The translations under genes were made by a program, and so were the position numbers. This document shows positions 13,616 through 21,533 of a stretch of 28,005 nucleotides of DNA, piece after piece. Every line of letters begins with the position of its first letter. The stretch's first letter is position 1. The DNA is taken from positions 1 to 28,005 of the forward strand of contig JAUVZE010000002.1 in assembly GCA_030602665.1 (NCBI GenBank). The letters run 5' to 3'. This DNA is from Dehalococcoidia bacterium (GTDB lineage Bacteria; Chloroflexota; Dehalococcoidia; Dehalococcoidales; JAUVZE01). Below the pieces are notes generated by a model. That model did not search any database and was not told the origin of the DNA. It saw nothing but the letters and a program-made list of their open reading frames with translations.

Positions 13616-14863
13616 TCAGTCAGAGATGATTTTTGGTTTTCTGATAAGGGAAATGAGGGGTACGGAAACGAAGCACAGCACGGCAAATACTATCAGTACC
13701 AGACGGTAACTTCCAGTCTGGTCATAGGCAAAACCGGCTATCACTGGTCCGATTGCTAATCCCGTCATGTAGAGTAAATGCATAGCTCCTAGCACGGCAC
13801 CATAGTGCTTTAGACCAAAGTAGCTCACTGCCAGCATTGCCAAGTTGGGGGCCCAACCACCATGTCCCAGTCCGTGGATTACCGCAAAGAGCCACAGGTG
13901 AGCCATAGAGCGTGCCTGTATCATGATGATGAGTGAGGAAGCGGTTAAGGCGTATGAAATAGCAGCAGCATATTTGGGATTAATGCGGTCACAGAGGTAG
14001 CCAAAGATGAATTTGCCCGTCGCGCTACCGAGTCCAACAATACCAATGGCGACTACGGCATTGGTAGCCGTAAAGCCCTGCTCAGTCAATATACTGACCT
14101 GATTCTGCAGAGCAGCGGTAAGACTCATGCCGTAAACCATGGAGGTGAGCGCGATTATCCAGAAGGTAAGTGTCCCTATTGCCTCCTTACGGTTGAGGCT
14201 GGTTGTCTCTCTTGTTTTAGAACCGTGGTCATCCGCTACCTCAGTTGCTTCCTGCCCATAAGGACGCAGACCTTTCTGTCGTGGGTGGTTCTTAACAACG
14301 AAAAATAGCAAGAGTAGCATGGTGAATAATAAAAAGAGTGCTATTACCAGATAGGCGTTGCGCCAACCAAGATTCGGGATGAGATAATTTCCGATTGGGG
14401 CTGCCAGTAATATCCCACCCAGTCCGATGCCAGTGAAGGCAAGTCCCTGCATGGTGCCGCGCAACCGGTAAAACCAATTGGAAAGAATAATGCTTAGGGG
14501 AATGGTTCCCAGGAGCACATGCCCGATACCAAGGCACAGGTGCAGCAAATAGTAGTTCCAGATGGCTGATGTCCTGCTGAGTAGAAACAGGGCCAGTGAC
14601 ATCACGATTGTCCCGAGAAACAAGACTTGGCGCGGCCCATGCTTATCAGTAAGTCGCCCGACAATGGGTGAGAGGATAGCCGCGGTGATTATAAAAACAG
14701 AAAAGGCAGCGGTTACCTCACCGCGACTCCAGCCAAACTCATCCGCAATGGGCTTGTTGAAAACGCTAAAGCCGAAGAAAGCAAAGCCGGCAGTAAGAGC
14801 CAGGGTGACCAACCCTGCCAAAACGATCCAGTAACCGTAGAAGGGCTTATTCTTGATAATCAT
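13616..14863 (-). CDS. MFS transporter (OxlT/monocarboxylate-like)
   Basis: 415 residues with twelve hydrophobic helices and a central loop of about 35 charged residues between helices 6 and 7 (HPRQKGLRPYGQEA, then a Glu/Asp/Lys-rich segment). The opening NKPFYGYWIVLAGLVT, the FNKPIADEFGWSRGEVTAAFS segment and GRLTDKHGPRQVLFLG (the A-loop) match the OxlT/monocarboxylate branch of the major facilitator superfamily, often carriers of organic anions. LPVSEV-like regulators are not adjacent. The substrate cannot be predicted; a carboxylate is plausible given the serine/glycerate genes upstream, but there is no direct evidence. Start ATG 14863, with a purine-rich GGATGGTGA upstream. Confidence 0.88.
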   Translation of the reverse strand: MIIKNKPFYGYWIVLAGLVTLALTAGFAFFGFSVFNKPIADEFGWSRGEVTAAFSVFIITAAILSPIVGRLTDKHGPRQVLFLGTIVMSLALFLLSRTSAIWNYYLLHLCLGIGHVLLGTIPLSIILSNWFYRLRGTMQGLAFTGIGLGGILLAAPIGNYLIPNLGWRNAYLVIALFLLFTMLLLLFFVVKNHPRQKGLRPYGQEATEVADDHGSKTRETTSLNRKEAIGTLTFWIIALTSMVYGMSLTAALQNQVSILTEQGFTATNAVVAIGIVGLGSATGKFIFGYLCDRINPKYAAAISYALTASSLIIMIQARSMAHLWLFAVIHGLGHGGWAPNLAMLAVSYFGLKHYGAVLGAMHLLYMTGLAIGPVIAGFAYDQTGSYRLVLIVFAVLCFVSVPLISLIRKPKIISD

Positions 14864-14890
14864 TCACCATCCGGCCAGTTGTTGCCTTCT

Positions 14891-14919
14891 ATTTTAATTA
14901 GAGCCTTAACCTTTCACAA
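14891..14919 (-). promoter_or_regulatory. Probable promoter for the MFS transporter
   Basis: On the minus strand TTGTGA (14914-14919) and TAAAAT (14891-14896) lie 17 bp apart, 9 of 12 consensus bases, about 28 bp before the ATG at 14863. Confidence 0.5.
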
Positions 14920-15097
14920 ATATAAAGCAAAACACGATAGGTAAGACGTCAGAACGTGTTCTGTGTTAAGCTTGCAACGCCAATACTAGCCTGCAGTATG
15001 AAGTGGCCTTGTCAGCCTCATTAAAGTAGGTTACATCATGAACTCACTTGCGGAATATAGTTATGAGTTTGGAGAAGGGAGTCGTGGTAGCAAAGGA

Positions 15098-16138
15098 TTA
15101 GCCCAACTCCTTCACAACAAGTTCAATGCACTCTAGGGCCTCGTCTATGTCTGCAGCCCCTACCATGCGGTGGGTGACAGCCCGCACTTTTCGCCCACCA
15201 CGAGGCAATAACTTGACGCCTTGGGTAGCCACTCGCTGAGTGAACTCAGACCCGAGGATGAAACTCGGCGATTCGAACATCACAATGTTGGTCTGAAACT
15301 TCTCCGGGTGAATGGTGATGCCGGGGACTTGAGCTAGGCCATAAGCCAAACGACGAGCGTTGGCGTGGTCCTCTGCCAGACGGCTGACCATTTTCTGGAG
15401 GGCAACGATGCCAGCGGCGGCAATAATCCCGGCTTGGCGCATCCCCCCTCCTACCATCTTTCGCCACTTGCGGGCCTTCTCCACAAACTCCTGTGAACCA
15501 CAGAGGAGAGAGCCTACTGGAGCACTGAGGCCCTTAGATACGCAGAAGCAGACAGAATCAGCAGACCTAGCCAGCTCACTGGCGGGTACACTTAAGGCAA
15601 CAGCGGCGTTGAAGATACGGGCACCATCCAAGTGAACCGAAAGGCCATGCTGGTGAGCGAGCCCGGCAATAGCAGATGTGTAATCCGGGGTTAGGACAGC
15701 GCCACCGCAGCGGTTATGGGTGTTCTCCAAGCAGAGGAGGGTAGTCTGGGGAAAGTGGATATTCTTCGGTCGGATGGCTTCCTCAACTGTGCCGGGGTCC
15801 ATCCGACCGTCCTGGTCATTCGGAATGGTCCGCATAACGACGCCCCCCAGAGCGGACGCACTTCCCACTTCGTACCAGAGCATATGGGCCTCACTGCCTA
15901 GGAGAATTTCATCGCCGGGGCGGGTATGGGTCAGGACAGCAATGAGGTTGCTCATAGTGCCGCTGGGTGTAAAGAGGGCGGCTTCCTTTCCCATCATCTG
16001 AGCCGCCAGTTCCTCCAGACGATTGACGGTGGGATCCTCCCCGAAGACGTCATCCCCCACCTCAGCCTCACATATAGCTTGGCGCATCTCCTCCGTGGGC
16101 AGAGTTATGGTATCGCTACGCATGTCGATTATCTTCAC
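15098..16138 (-). CDS. ltaE: Low-specificity L-threonine aldolase
   Basis: 346 residues, typical length. PLP-dependent fold-type I enzyme that splits L-threonine or L-allo-threonine into glycine and acetaldehyde. Landmarks: the opening IDMRSDTITLPTEEM, GDDVFGEDPTVNRLE (28-42), TPSGTMSNL (57-65), HLDGARIFNA (169-178) with the cofactor-binding aspartate, and VSKGLSAPVGS with the PLP lysine at K202. Start GTG 16138 is preceded by GGGAGG. It runs in the same direction as glyA, about 100 bp from the end of the glyA reading frame. Both enzymes produce or consume glycine, so the pair feeds the one-carbon pool. Specificity for L versus D substrate is inferred from family resemblance only. Confidence 0.93.
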   Translation of the reverse strand: MKIIDMRSDTITLPTEEMRQAICEAEVGDDVFGEDPTVNRLEELAAQMMGKEAALFTPSGTMSNLIAVLTHTRPGDEILLGSEAHMLWYEVGSASALGGVVMRTIPNDQDGRMDPGTVEEAIRPKNIHFPQTTLLCLENTHNRCGGAVLTPDYTSAIAGLAHQHGLSVHLDGARIFNAAVALSVPASELARSADSVCFCVSKGLSAPVGSLLCGSQEFVEKARKWRKMVGGGMRQAGIIAAAGIVALQKMVSRLAEDHANARRLAYGLAQVPGITIHPEKFQTNIVMFESPSFILGSEFTQRVATQGVKLLPRGGRKVRAVTHRMVGAADIDEALECIELVVKELG

Positions 16139-16241
16139 TAGGGCCGCCTCCCTTGTTTGTTCTTTCCCTCTCCATACTATCTCCTCATCACATCCTTTTC
16201 ATTCAAACCATTGACTCCTCAGCTATCGCCTTCTTGCCATA

Positions 16242-17486
16242 TCAGTCATCAATCCCTAGTTTTGGGAAGCGGTGGCACATCTGGGCGACCTCCTGCCTTA
16301 CCTGATTTTGAACATCCGGGTTACCAATATTAGTAACTACCTTTACAATTAGCGAGGCAATTTTTTTAATTTCCTCGCTGCTAAAGCCACGTGTAGTTAC
16401 TGCTGGTGTGCCTAGCCTGATTCCGCTAGTTATTCAAGGCGGGTTAGGGTCAAACGGAATAGCATTCCGATTGACCACAATACCTACCACCCCTAAAGCT
16501 TCCTCAGCCTCTTTACCGCTAACCCCTGTCTCAGTAAGATTGGCTAAGACCATGTGGTTATCTGTTCCCCCTGATACAATACGTAACCCTAATCTTCGCA
16601 GTTCACTGGCTAGAACGAGTGCGTTATCCAATATGGCACGTTGGTAATCTAAGAAGCTAGGTTGCATAGCCTCATAGAAACCTACTGCTTTGGCAGCAAT
16701 AGCGTGCATCAGGGGACCACCTTGCATCTCAGGAAAAACAGCCGCATCTATTGCTGAAGCCAGCTCACCCCGACATAAAATGAAACCACCTCGCGGACCG
16801 CGTAGCGTCTTATGCGTAGTTGAGGTTACCACATCAGCGTAGGGCACCGGGGTAGGATGCAGACCCACAGCTACCATACCGGCTATATGAGCTATATCAG
16901 CCATAAGTCTTGCTCCTACTAGGTCAGCAATATGCCGAAAACGCTCAAAATCAATAACCCGGGGATAAGCAGTAGCTCCAGCCACAATCAACTTGGGTTT
17001 GTGCTTTAGGGTGAGCCTTTCTAACTCTTGATAGTCAATCCTTTCTGTTTGCTGATTAACCCCGTAGAGTATGAAATTATACAACTTACCGGAGAAGTTC
17101 ACCTTGCTACCATGAGTAAGATGACCACCGTGAGCCAGACTCATACCCATAACCGTATCTCCGCAGTCAAGCAAGGCATAATAGGCTGCCATGTTTGCTT
17201 GAGCCCCGCTGTGCGGCTGGACATTAGCATGCTCAGCCCGAAATAGCTCCTTGGCCCGCTGGATAGCCAAGTTTTCCACCATGTCCATATTTTCACAGCC
17301 GCCGTAATAACGCCGTTGGGGATAACCCTCAGCATATTTATCTGTTAGCAGTGAACCTTGAGCCTCAAGCACAGCCTGGCTTGCATAGTTTTCGGAGGCG
17401 ATGAGGTTTATCGTTTCCCTTTGTCGTTTTGCCTCCATACTAATAGCATGACTAATTTCGGGATCGGTTTGACTTAAAGAACTCAT
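16242..17486 (-). pseudogene. glyA: Serine hydroxymethyltransferase, interrupted by an in-frame TGA
   Basis: SHMT interconverts serine and glycine using tetrahydrofolate. From ATG 17486 (GAGGAGGG upstream) the frame encodes a normal enzyme: LIASENYAS, QRRYYGGCE, QPHSGAQANMAAY, DIAHIAGMV, and the PLP lysine K226 in TSTTHKTLRG. At 16434-16436 a TGA stops it after NRNAIPFDPNPP. The same frame then continues ITSGIRLGTPAVTTRGFSSE and on to a normal end at TGA 16242-16244, with no other defect. The whole frame is 415 codons, the standard length. The conserved residue here is often Arg, so CGA to TGA by one transition is the simplest change. The truncated product would lack the C-terminal domain. 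Nonsense mutation, sequencing error or readthrough cannot be separated here. Confidence 0.85.
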
Positions 17487-17535
17487 TTTCCCTCCTCGAT
17501 TGAAGTCTACAACTGCGCCCTGATATTGTTATAAT

Positions 17536-17548
17536 GACACCAAGTGTC
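17536..17548. promoter_or_regulatory. Short palindrome next to a possible glyA -10 box
   Basis: GACAC-CAA-GTGTC (17536-17548) lies two bases upstream (on the minus strand) of TATAAC (17528-17533), about 45 bp before the glyA start. No good -35 accompanies it. The position would suit an operator, but five base pairs are weak evidence. Confidence 0.3.
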
Positions 17549-17732
17549 GCCTATCTATCTGAACTGGCTCATGCTTTGTCATTGCCAAACGATTCTGTCA
17601 CCCCAAATCATGGATTTAGACTTTCTGCTGATGGAAACGAAACAAGCGGTGCCTATAGTAGAAGGGAAATAGGTAATTGCTGGGCTGTGTTTCGTTTGCG
17701 TACCCCTCATTGCCATTAATCGTCTCTAAATA

Positions 17733-18422
17733 TTATATCTTTTCTCGGTATTTTAAAACTAAATCCGGGTCATATGGGGCTTTTCTTTCACTACACACTT
17801 CCCTTGGACATAACTGGCAACTCTCAAATTTAATCTCAGTTGGGAAATATATTCCAGACGAAGATTTTAGCGGGAGCATTAACAAACTCTCGGTTAGCTG
17901 CACTCCAATTAAATCTTCAACATTACCAAAGATGGAAAACAGCTCTTTTTGTTGTGTTATTGGCCAATCCTCCGCAGTTCCCTCCCCTGGATACATTCTT
18001 GACATTTGTCCAAGTGCATAATTTCTGGTTAGGTAATCTTGAAGATAGCTACGAGCTGAGCGTAAAGCCATCTCCTTAATTGTATCCAAACAATAATATT
18101 TCATATAATCATCAGATGGGACAGCTATTTCATCTATTTCTCTTCCACAGGTGGCAACATATGGGAAAACTCTTCCTACTTTATCCAAATTAACTCTGAG
18201 AACACGGCTGGTAAACCTTACGCCATCAATATATAGGGAGTCTCCATTCTTATTATCAACATAGGAAACTTTATAGATAGCTTTGGGTTTAGCTATAGGA
18301 TGAACAATATCAATTAATTCTTGAATAATTCTTTTCATATCTTTATTTTCTTTACGTAGACGCAAACGTTTTAATACTTCTTCGGGAGTTAACCTAAACG
18401 GGATGCTATTCAACACTTCCAT
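17733..18422 (-). CDS. MetH activation-domain-like protein (cobalamin reactivation)
   Basis: 229 residues. The C-terminal two thirds resemble the activation domain of B12-dependent methionine synthase: GREIDEIAVPSDDY, then MYPGEGTAEDWP, VEDLIGVQLTESLLMLPLKS and SSGIYFPTE, matching the E. coli MetH pattern x-P-G-Y-P...G-x-x-L-T-E-S-x-x-M-x-P...S-G-x-Y-F. The end has a cysteine motif CQLCPREVC followed by ERKAPYD. Stand-alone versions in anaerobes are thought to help return corrinoid proteins to Co(I), often next to folate or methyltransferase genes. That fits with glyA downstream. The terminal cysteines could hold Fe-S or metal, which is inference. ATG 18422 overlaps the end of an upstream open frame by 13 bp. 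Confidence 0.8.
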   Translation of the reverse strand: MEVLNSIPFRLTPEEVLKRLRLRKENKDMKRIIQELIDIVHPIAKPKAIYKVSYVDNKNGDSLYIDGVRFTSRVLRVNLDKVGRVFPYVATCGREIDEIAVPSDDYMKYYCLDTIKEMALRSARSYLQDYLTRNYALGQMSRMYPGEGTAEDWPITQQKELFSIFGNVEDLIGVQLTESLLMLPLKSSSGIYFPTEIKFESCQLCPREVCSERKAPYDPDLVLKYREKI

Positions 18423-18660
18423 AAAATTTCCCTGGTCAAGAATTTTTGGTCCAGCTTAATTATTGTTTTTCTTTGGATTGGTTTTAGCAAGCCAGCCAAT
18501 GGCAACAAACATCGTAATAGCTGAACTCTGAGTTTGCCGAATCTGCTTGAAAACTCACAAGGGCACCTGCCACCGCTATTGAGCAGCCATTCCAATACCC
18601 TTGCTTCATCTCCTGAACCTGCTACCAGTATCGTCTTATTTTTTCCTATGTTGTGGCTTA
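18410..18660 (-). other. Open frame of uncertain status overlapping the MetH-activation gene
   Basis: Upstream of the MetH-activation gene, a minus-strand frame is open from a stop near 18670 to TGA 18410-18412 and reads KNKTILVAGSGDEARVLEWL, later LLKPIQRKTIIKLDQKFL. It overlaps the ATG at 18422, an arrangement typical of coupled translation. No good start codon with a binding site was found (a TTG at 18595 is weak) and I recognise no family. The KTILVAGSGDEARV part resembles a nucleotide-binding strand-loop, so it may be the tail of a decayed gene. Confidence 0.25.
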
Positions 18661-18973
18661 ACTTTAGCCCTTATTGATGGGATTGTCAACGCTGAAGAAA
18701 CTTAACGAAGCGATAGTCCGAATTTACCAGTGAATGCTTGGCACAACTGGCTATGATATGTTCTTGCAAAGTAGGTCCTTTAGTACATAATATCCATGGC
18801 GGTTTCAGTTTAGTTATCACATACTTAATTAAATTACTTTAGATTTACTCAAGTGCTGGATGACCGTAACTCTAACCATTCCAAGAGAGAAGCTGTGCGC
18901 CTGAAAGCCAAAAGGAGCGACAGACGAAGGCGACTCGGGAAGGTAAGATAGGTTGGTTAGAGAACCGGGGCAG
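18661..18973. other. Intergenic region
   Basis: About 310 bp with no supported coding frame on either strand, no clear terminator and no recognisable RNA. It separates the MetH-activation gene from the hydroxyacid dehydrogenase gene. Confidence 0.4.
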
Positions 18974-19942
18974 TTATCCTTGTGGGGCAGGCTTGACCAC
19001 ATTAGTGGGGCGCCCCTGGAGAAAGTTGGCCACGTTATCTACTGTCATCGCCAGACCGGCCAGAGTAGCTTCTGGAATCATGGAAGCAGAATGTGGCGAT
19101 AGCACCACATTCTCAATGCTCCGCAGTGGGTGGTCAAGGGGTAGCGGTTCGTTGACGAATACATCCAGGCCGGCGCCGGCAATCATGCCGCTCTGTAGAG
19201 CCTCAACCAGCGCTGTCTCATCCACCACTGAACCGCGGGCAGTATTAATCAGTATCGCCGTCGGTTTCATCAGTGCCAGCTCGTGCTTCCCAATAAGTTT
19301 GTCAGTCTGCGGCACTCCCAGGACATGGATGGATACCACATCCGACTGGCGCATCAGCTCTTCCAGGGTAACAAACTCTACACCATACTCCGCAGCCCGT
19401 TCTGGGGAGGGATGCAGGGTCCAGGCAATGACCTTCATGCCAATGGCTTTCCCGAGCTGGCTCATCCTCTGGCCCACGCTCCCGGTGCCGATTACTCCCA
19501 GCGTCTTGCCGTAAAGCTGTGAAGAGTATTCTCGTGCCCAACCGCTAGCCCGTATGTTGCGGTCATTTTTAACTATCCGGTGAGCTACTGCCAGCATCAA
19601 GGATAATGACGTCTCGCTGACGGCTATGGCAGAGTAGCCGGGGGTGTTGGTAACTGTTATACCTAGCTCGGATGCTGCTGACACATCTACATTGTCGTAC
19701 CCCACCCCATATATGGCTATTAGCTTCAATCTGGGGCAATTCTTCATTACATTATGAGTAAAGACGCTGGTCGAGCGGATGTTATATACAATATCAGCAT
19801 CGGCAATACGGGACAGCAATTCTTCATCACCGAGGGCTCTGGAGTCATAGATGCGCACTTCGCCAAGCTGTCTAAGTCGCTCTTCCTCAACTGTCCCTGC
19901 CAGTACGGGTGGTTCATCATCAGGCACAACGATTATTGGCAT
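18974..19942 (-). CDS. D-isomer-specific 2-hydroxyacid dehydrogenase (hydroxypyruvate reductase-like)
   Basis: 322 residues, NAD(P)-dependent. The nucleotide-binding loop is GTGSVG (152-157), and the catalytic triad of the family is present: R236 in NTARGSVVDE, E265 in VNEPLP and H284 in SPHSASM. IYGVGYDNVDV and VAHRIVKNDRNIR are typical of the glyoxylate/hydroxypyruvate reductase and phosphoglycerate dehydrogenase group. There is no C-terminal ACT domain, so it is not a full regulatory SerA. Its neighbours (glycerate 2-kinase just upstream on the same strand, and glyA further downstream) favour hydroxypyruvate to D-glycerate. ATG 19942 follows AGGAGGTT. The 130-bp gap to the kinase gene contains no terminator, so cotranscription is possible. 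Confidence 0.88.
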   Translation of the reverse strand: MPIIVVPDDEPPVLAGTVEEERLRQLGEVRIYDSRALGDEELLSRIADADIVYNIRSTSVFTHNVMKNCPRLKLIAIYGVGYDNVDVSAASELGITVTNTPGYSAIAVSETSLSLMLAVAHRIVKNDRNIRASGWAREYSSQLYGKTLGVIGTGSVGQRMSQLGKAIGMKVIAWTLHPSPERAAEYGVEFVTLEELMRQSDVVSIHVLGVPQTDKLIGKHELALMKPTAILINTARGSVVDETALVEALQSGMIAGAGLDVFVNEPLPLDHPLRSIENVVLSPHSASMIPEATLAGLAMTVDNVANFLQGRPTNVVKPAPQG

Positions 19943-20069
19943 AGGATAACCTCCTAACGTGTTGTTTCACCAGGCATATGCTGGGTAACACCCATACATA
20001 TTGTTGATGCCCTTGGCCAGTGTACATCTGGTTCAATAATTCGTCAATTTGCTCGCCGTGCAGAACATG

Positions 20070-21413
20070 TCATTTTAAGAGGTATATGATAACATCACCC
20101 ACGTTGGTTCCAGTGTCCCCGGTTATTACCAGAGAGCCACCAATCTTGTCTAATAATGTGTTGCTATCATACCTTTCAAGATAGGATTGCACATCTATTC
20201 CCTTGGCTTTGGCAATATCTAACGAGTTATTGTCAACTATAGCACCAGCCACATCAGGTAAGAAGTCCGAGCCGTCTGTCCCTACGCTGGCGACTACCCA
20301 TTGGCCAGCGTATTGTTTCATAGCCAACATAGATACAGCTGCGTAGTGCTGATTTCTGCCTCCTCTTCCAGCAGTGACCGGCAGTTTCGGAGTGGTTTCA
20401 CCACCAATTAGAATGGCATCATATCCAGCATATCTTAAGTTCAGTATCTCCCTTGCTCTAGAGTGGGCAACAGCAGTGGTATCACCTTTCTGCTCGGCAG
20501 TAACAATATATGGCTTAAGTCCCATCTCGTTTGCTTTCTGAAGCATAGCTTCCAAGGCTAGTCTGTTATCGCCAATTATGTAGTTGTGACAATTATTTAA
20601 GGTTTTGGGTGTTTCTGCCACCTCGCCCTGGCAACCCTTTCTTAGGAAGTCGGTAACACTTTTGGGTGCCTTGGCTAATAAATCATATCTTTTCAATACA
20701 TTATAGGCATCTGAAAAAGTTGTGGGGTCAGGGAAGGTGGGGCCAGAGGCAATGGCTGCCAGGTTATTGCCAATTACGTCAGATAATATCAGGGAAACAA
20801 CAGTTGCCGGTGAATAAAAATGACCTAACCACCCTCCTTTAATCTGGGACAAGTGTTTTCTTACCGCATTAATTTCATCTATTTCAGCTCCAGAGCTTAG
20901 TAATAGCTCTGTAATGATTTGTTTATCCCTTAGACTTACTTCATCAACCGGATAGGGCATCAAAGCAGAACCGCCGCCTGAAATTAAGCATATTACTAAA
21001 TCGTTTTCATTTATGGAGTAATGCTCTCTAAGAGCCAGTATCTTTTTGACACCCTCAATACCCCTTCGGTCTGGGAGCGGATGGCCAGCGGGTATTATTT
21101 TGATTTTGTTTGTTTTATAATACCCGCTTTTACAATTAACCACGCCGGCGGATATATTCTCCGGGTGTATTATATTCTCTAGTGTTTCTGCCATAAGGCC
21201 AGATGCTTTGCCCCCTCCGATAACAAATACCCGGCCTGTAGATAGACGATAGGTGTCACCATTTATGGTAAGAATTCTGCCAGCCGTATCATATCTCACC
21301 GCGGACTTCATAATGTTTGGTGGAAGAACCCTGGTGATGCCGGCTTCAATAATGTCTAAAGCCTGTTTTCTTAACTTGGTTGTAGCCACCGTATCCTTGT
21401 TCTTAATAATCAT
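20070..21413 (-). CDS. Glycerate 2-kinase (GckA/TtuD family, MOFRL domain)
   Basis: About 447 residues from ATG 21413 (CAGGTAAT upstream); the frame extends to 21479 but the extra part is unlike the family. Two domains: DUF4147 at the N-terminus (VIGGGKASGLMAE, LISGGGSALMPYPVDEVSL, INAVRKHLSQIKGG) and the MOFRL domain at the C-terminus (GGETTPKLP, GRGGRNQHYA, ASVGTDGSDFLPDVAGA). The enzyme phosphorylates D-glycerate to 2-phosphoglycerate with ATP in the cytoplasm, feeding lower glycolysis. With the adjacent hydroxypyruvate reductase-like enzyme and glyA it makes a serine-to-2-phosphoglycerate route plausible; the missing step, a serine:glyoxylate or serine:pyruvate aminotransferase, is not in this window. 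Confidence 0.92.
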   Translation of the reverse strand: MIIKNKDTVATTKLRKQALDIIEAGITRVLPPNIMKSAVRYDTAGRILTINGDTYRLSTGRVFVIGGGKASGLMAETLENIIHPENISAGVVNCKSGYYKTNKIKIIPAGHPLPDRRGIEGVKKILALREHYSINENDLVICLISGGGSALMPYPVDEVSLRDKQIITELLLSSGAEIDEINAVRKHLSQIKGGWLGHFYSPATVVSLILSDVIGNNLAAIASGPTFPDPTTFSDAYNVLKRYDLLAKAPKSVTDFLRKGCQGEVAETPKTLNNCHNYIIGDNRLALEAMLQKANEMGLKPYIVTAEQKGDTTAVAHSRAREILNLRYAGYDAILIGGETTPKLPVTAGRGGRNQHYAAVSMLAMKQYAGQWVVASVGTDGSDFLPDVAGAIVDNNSLDIAKAKGIDVQSYLERYDSNTLLDKIGGSLVITGDTGTNVGDVIIYLLK

Positions 21414-21533
21414 AGTAATTACCTGACTAATAGCACCTAGGGAATTGCGGTTGCTAACAATTATACAACTAAAAATCAATGCATAAGAAATTGACTTAGT
21501 TGAGAGCTAGGTATAGGGGATTTGCTCTATAGG

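Noticed and set aside
16242..17486. A selenocysteine or alternative genetic code explanation for the glyA TGA.
   Set aside because: The position is not a catalytic cysteine, no SECIS-like hairpin was evident after it, and other genes in the window use TGA as a normal stop.
17534..17719. 61-codon plus-strand frame upstream of glyA.
   Set aside because: No ribosome binding site and no protein-like pattern; it covers the glyA promoter region.
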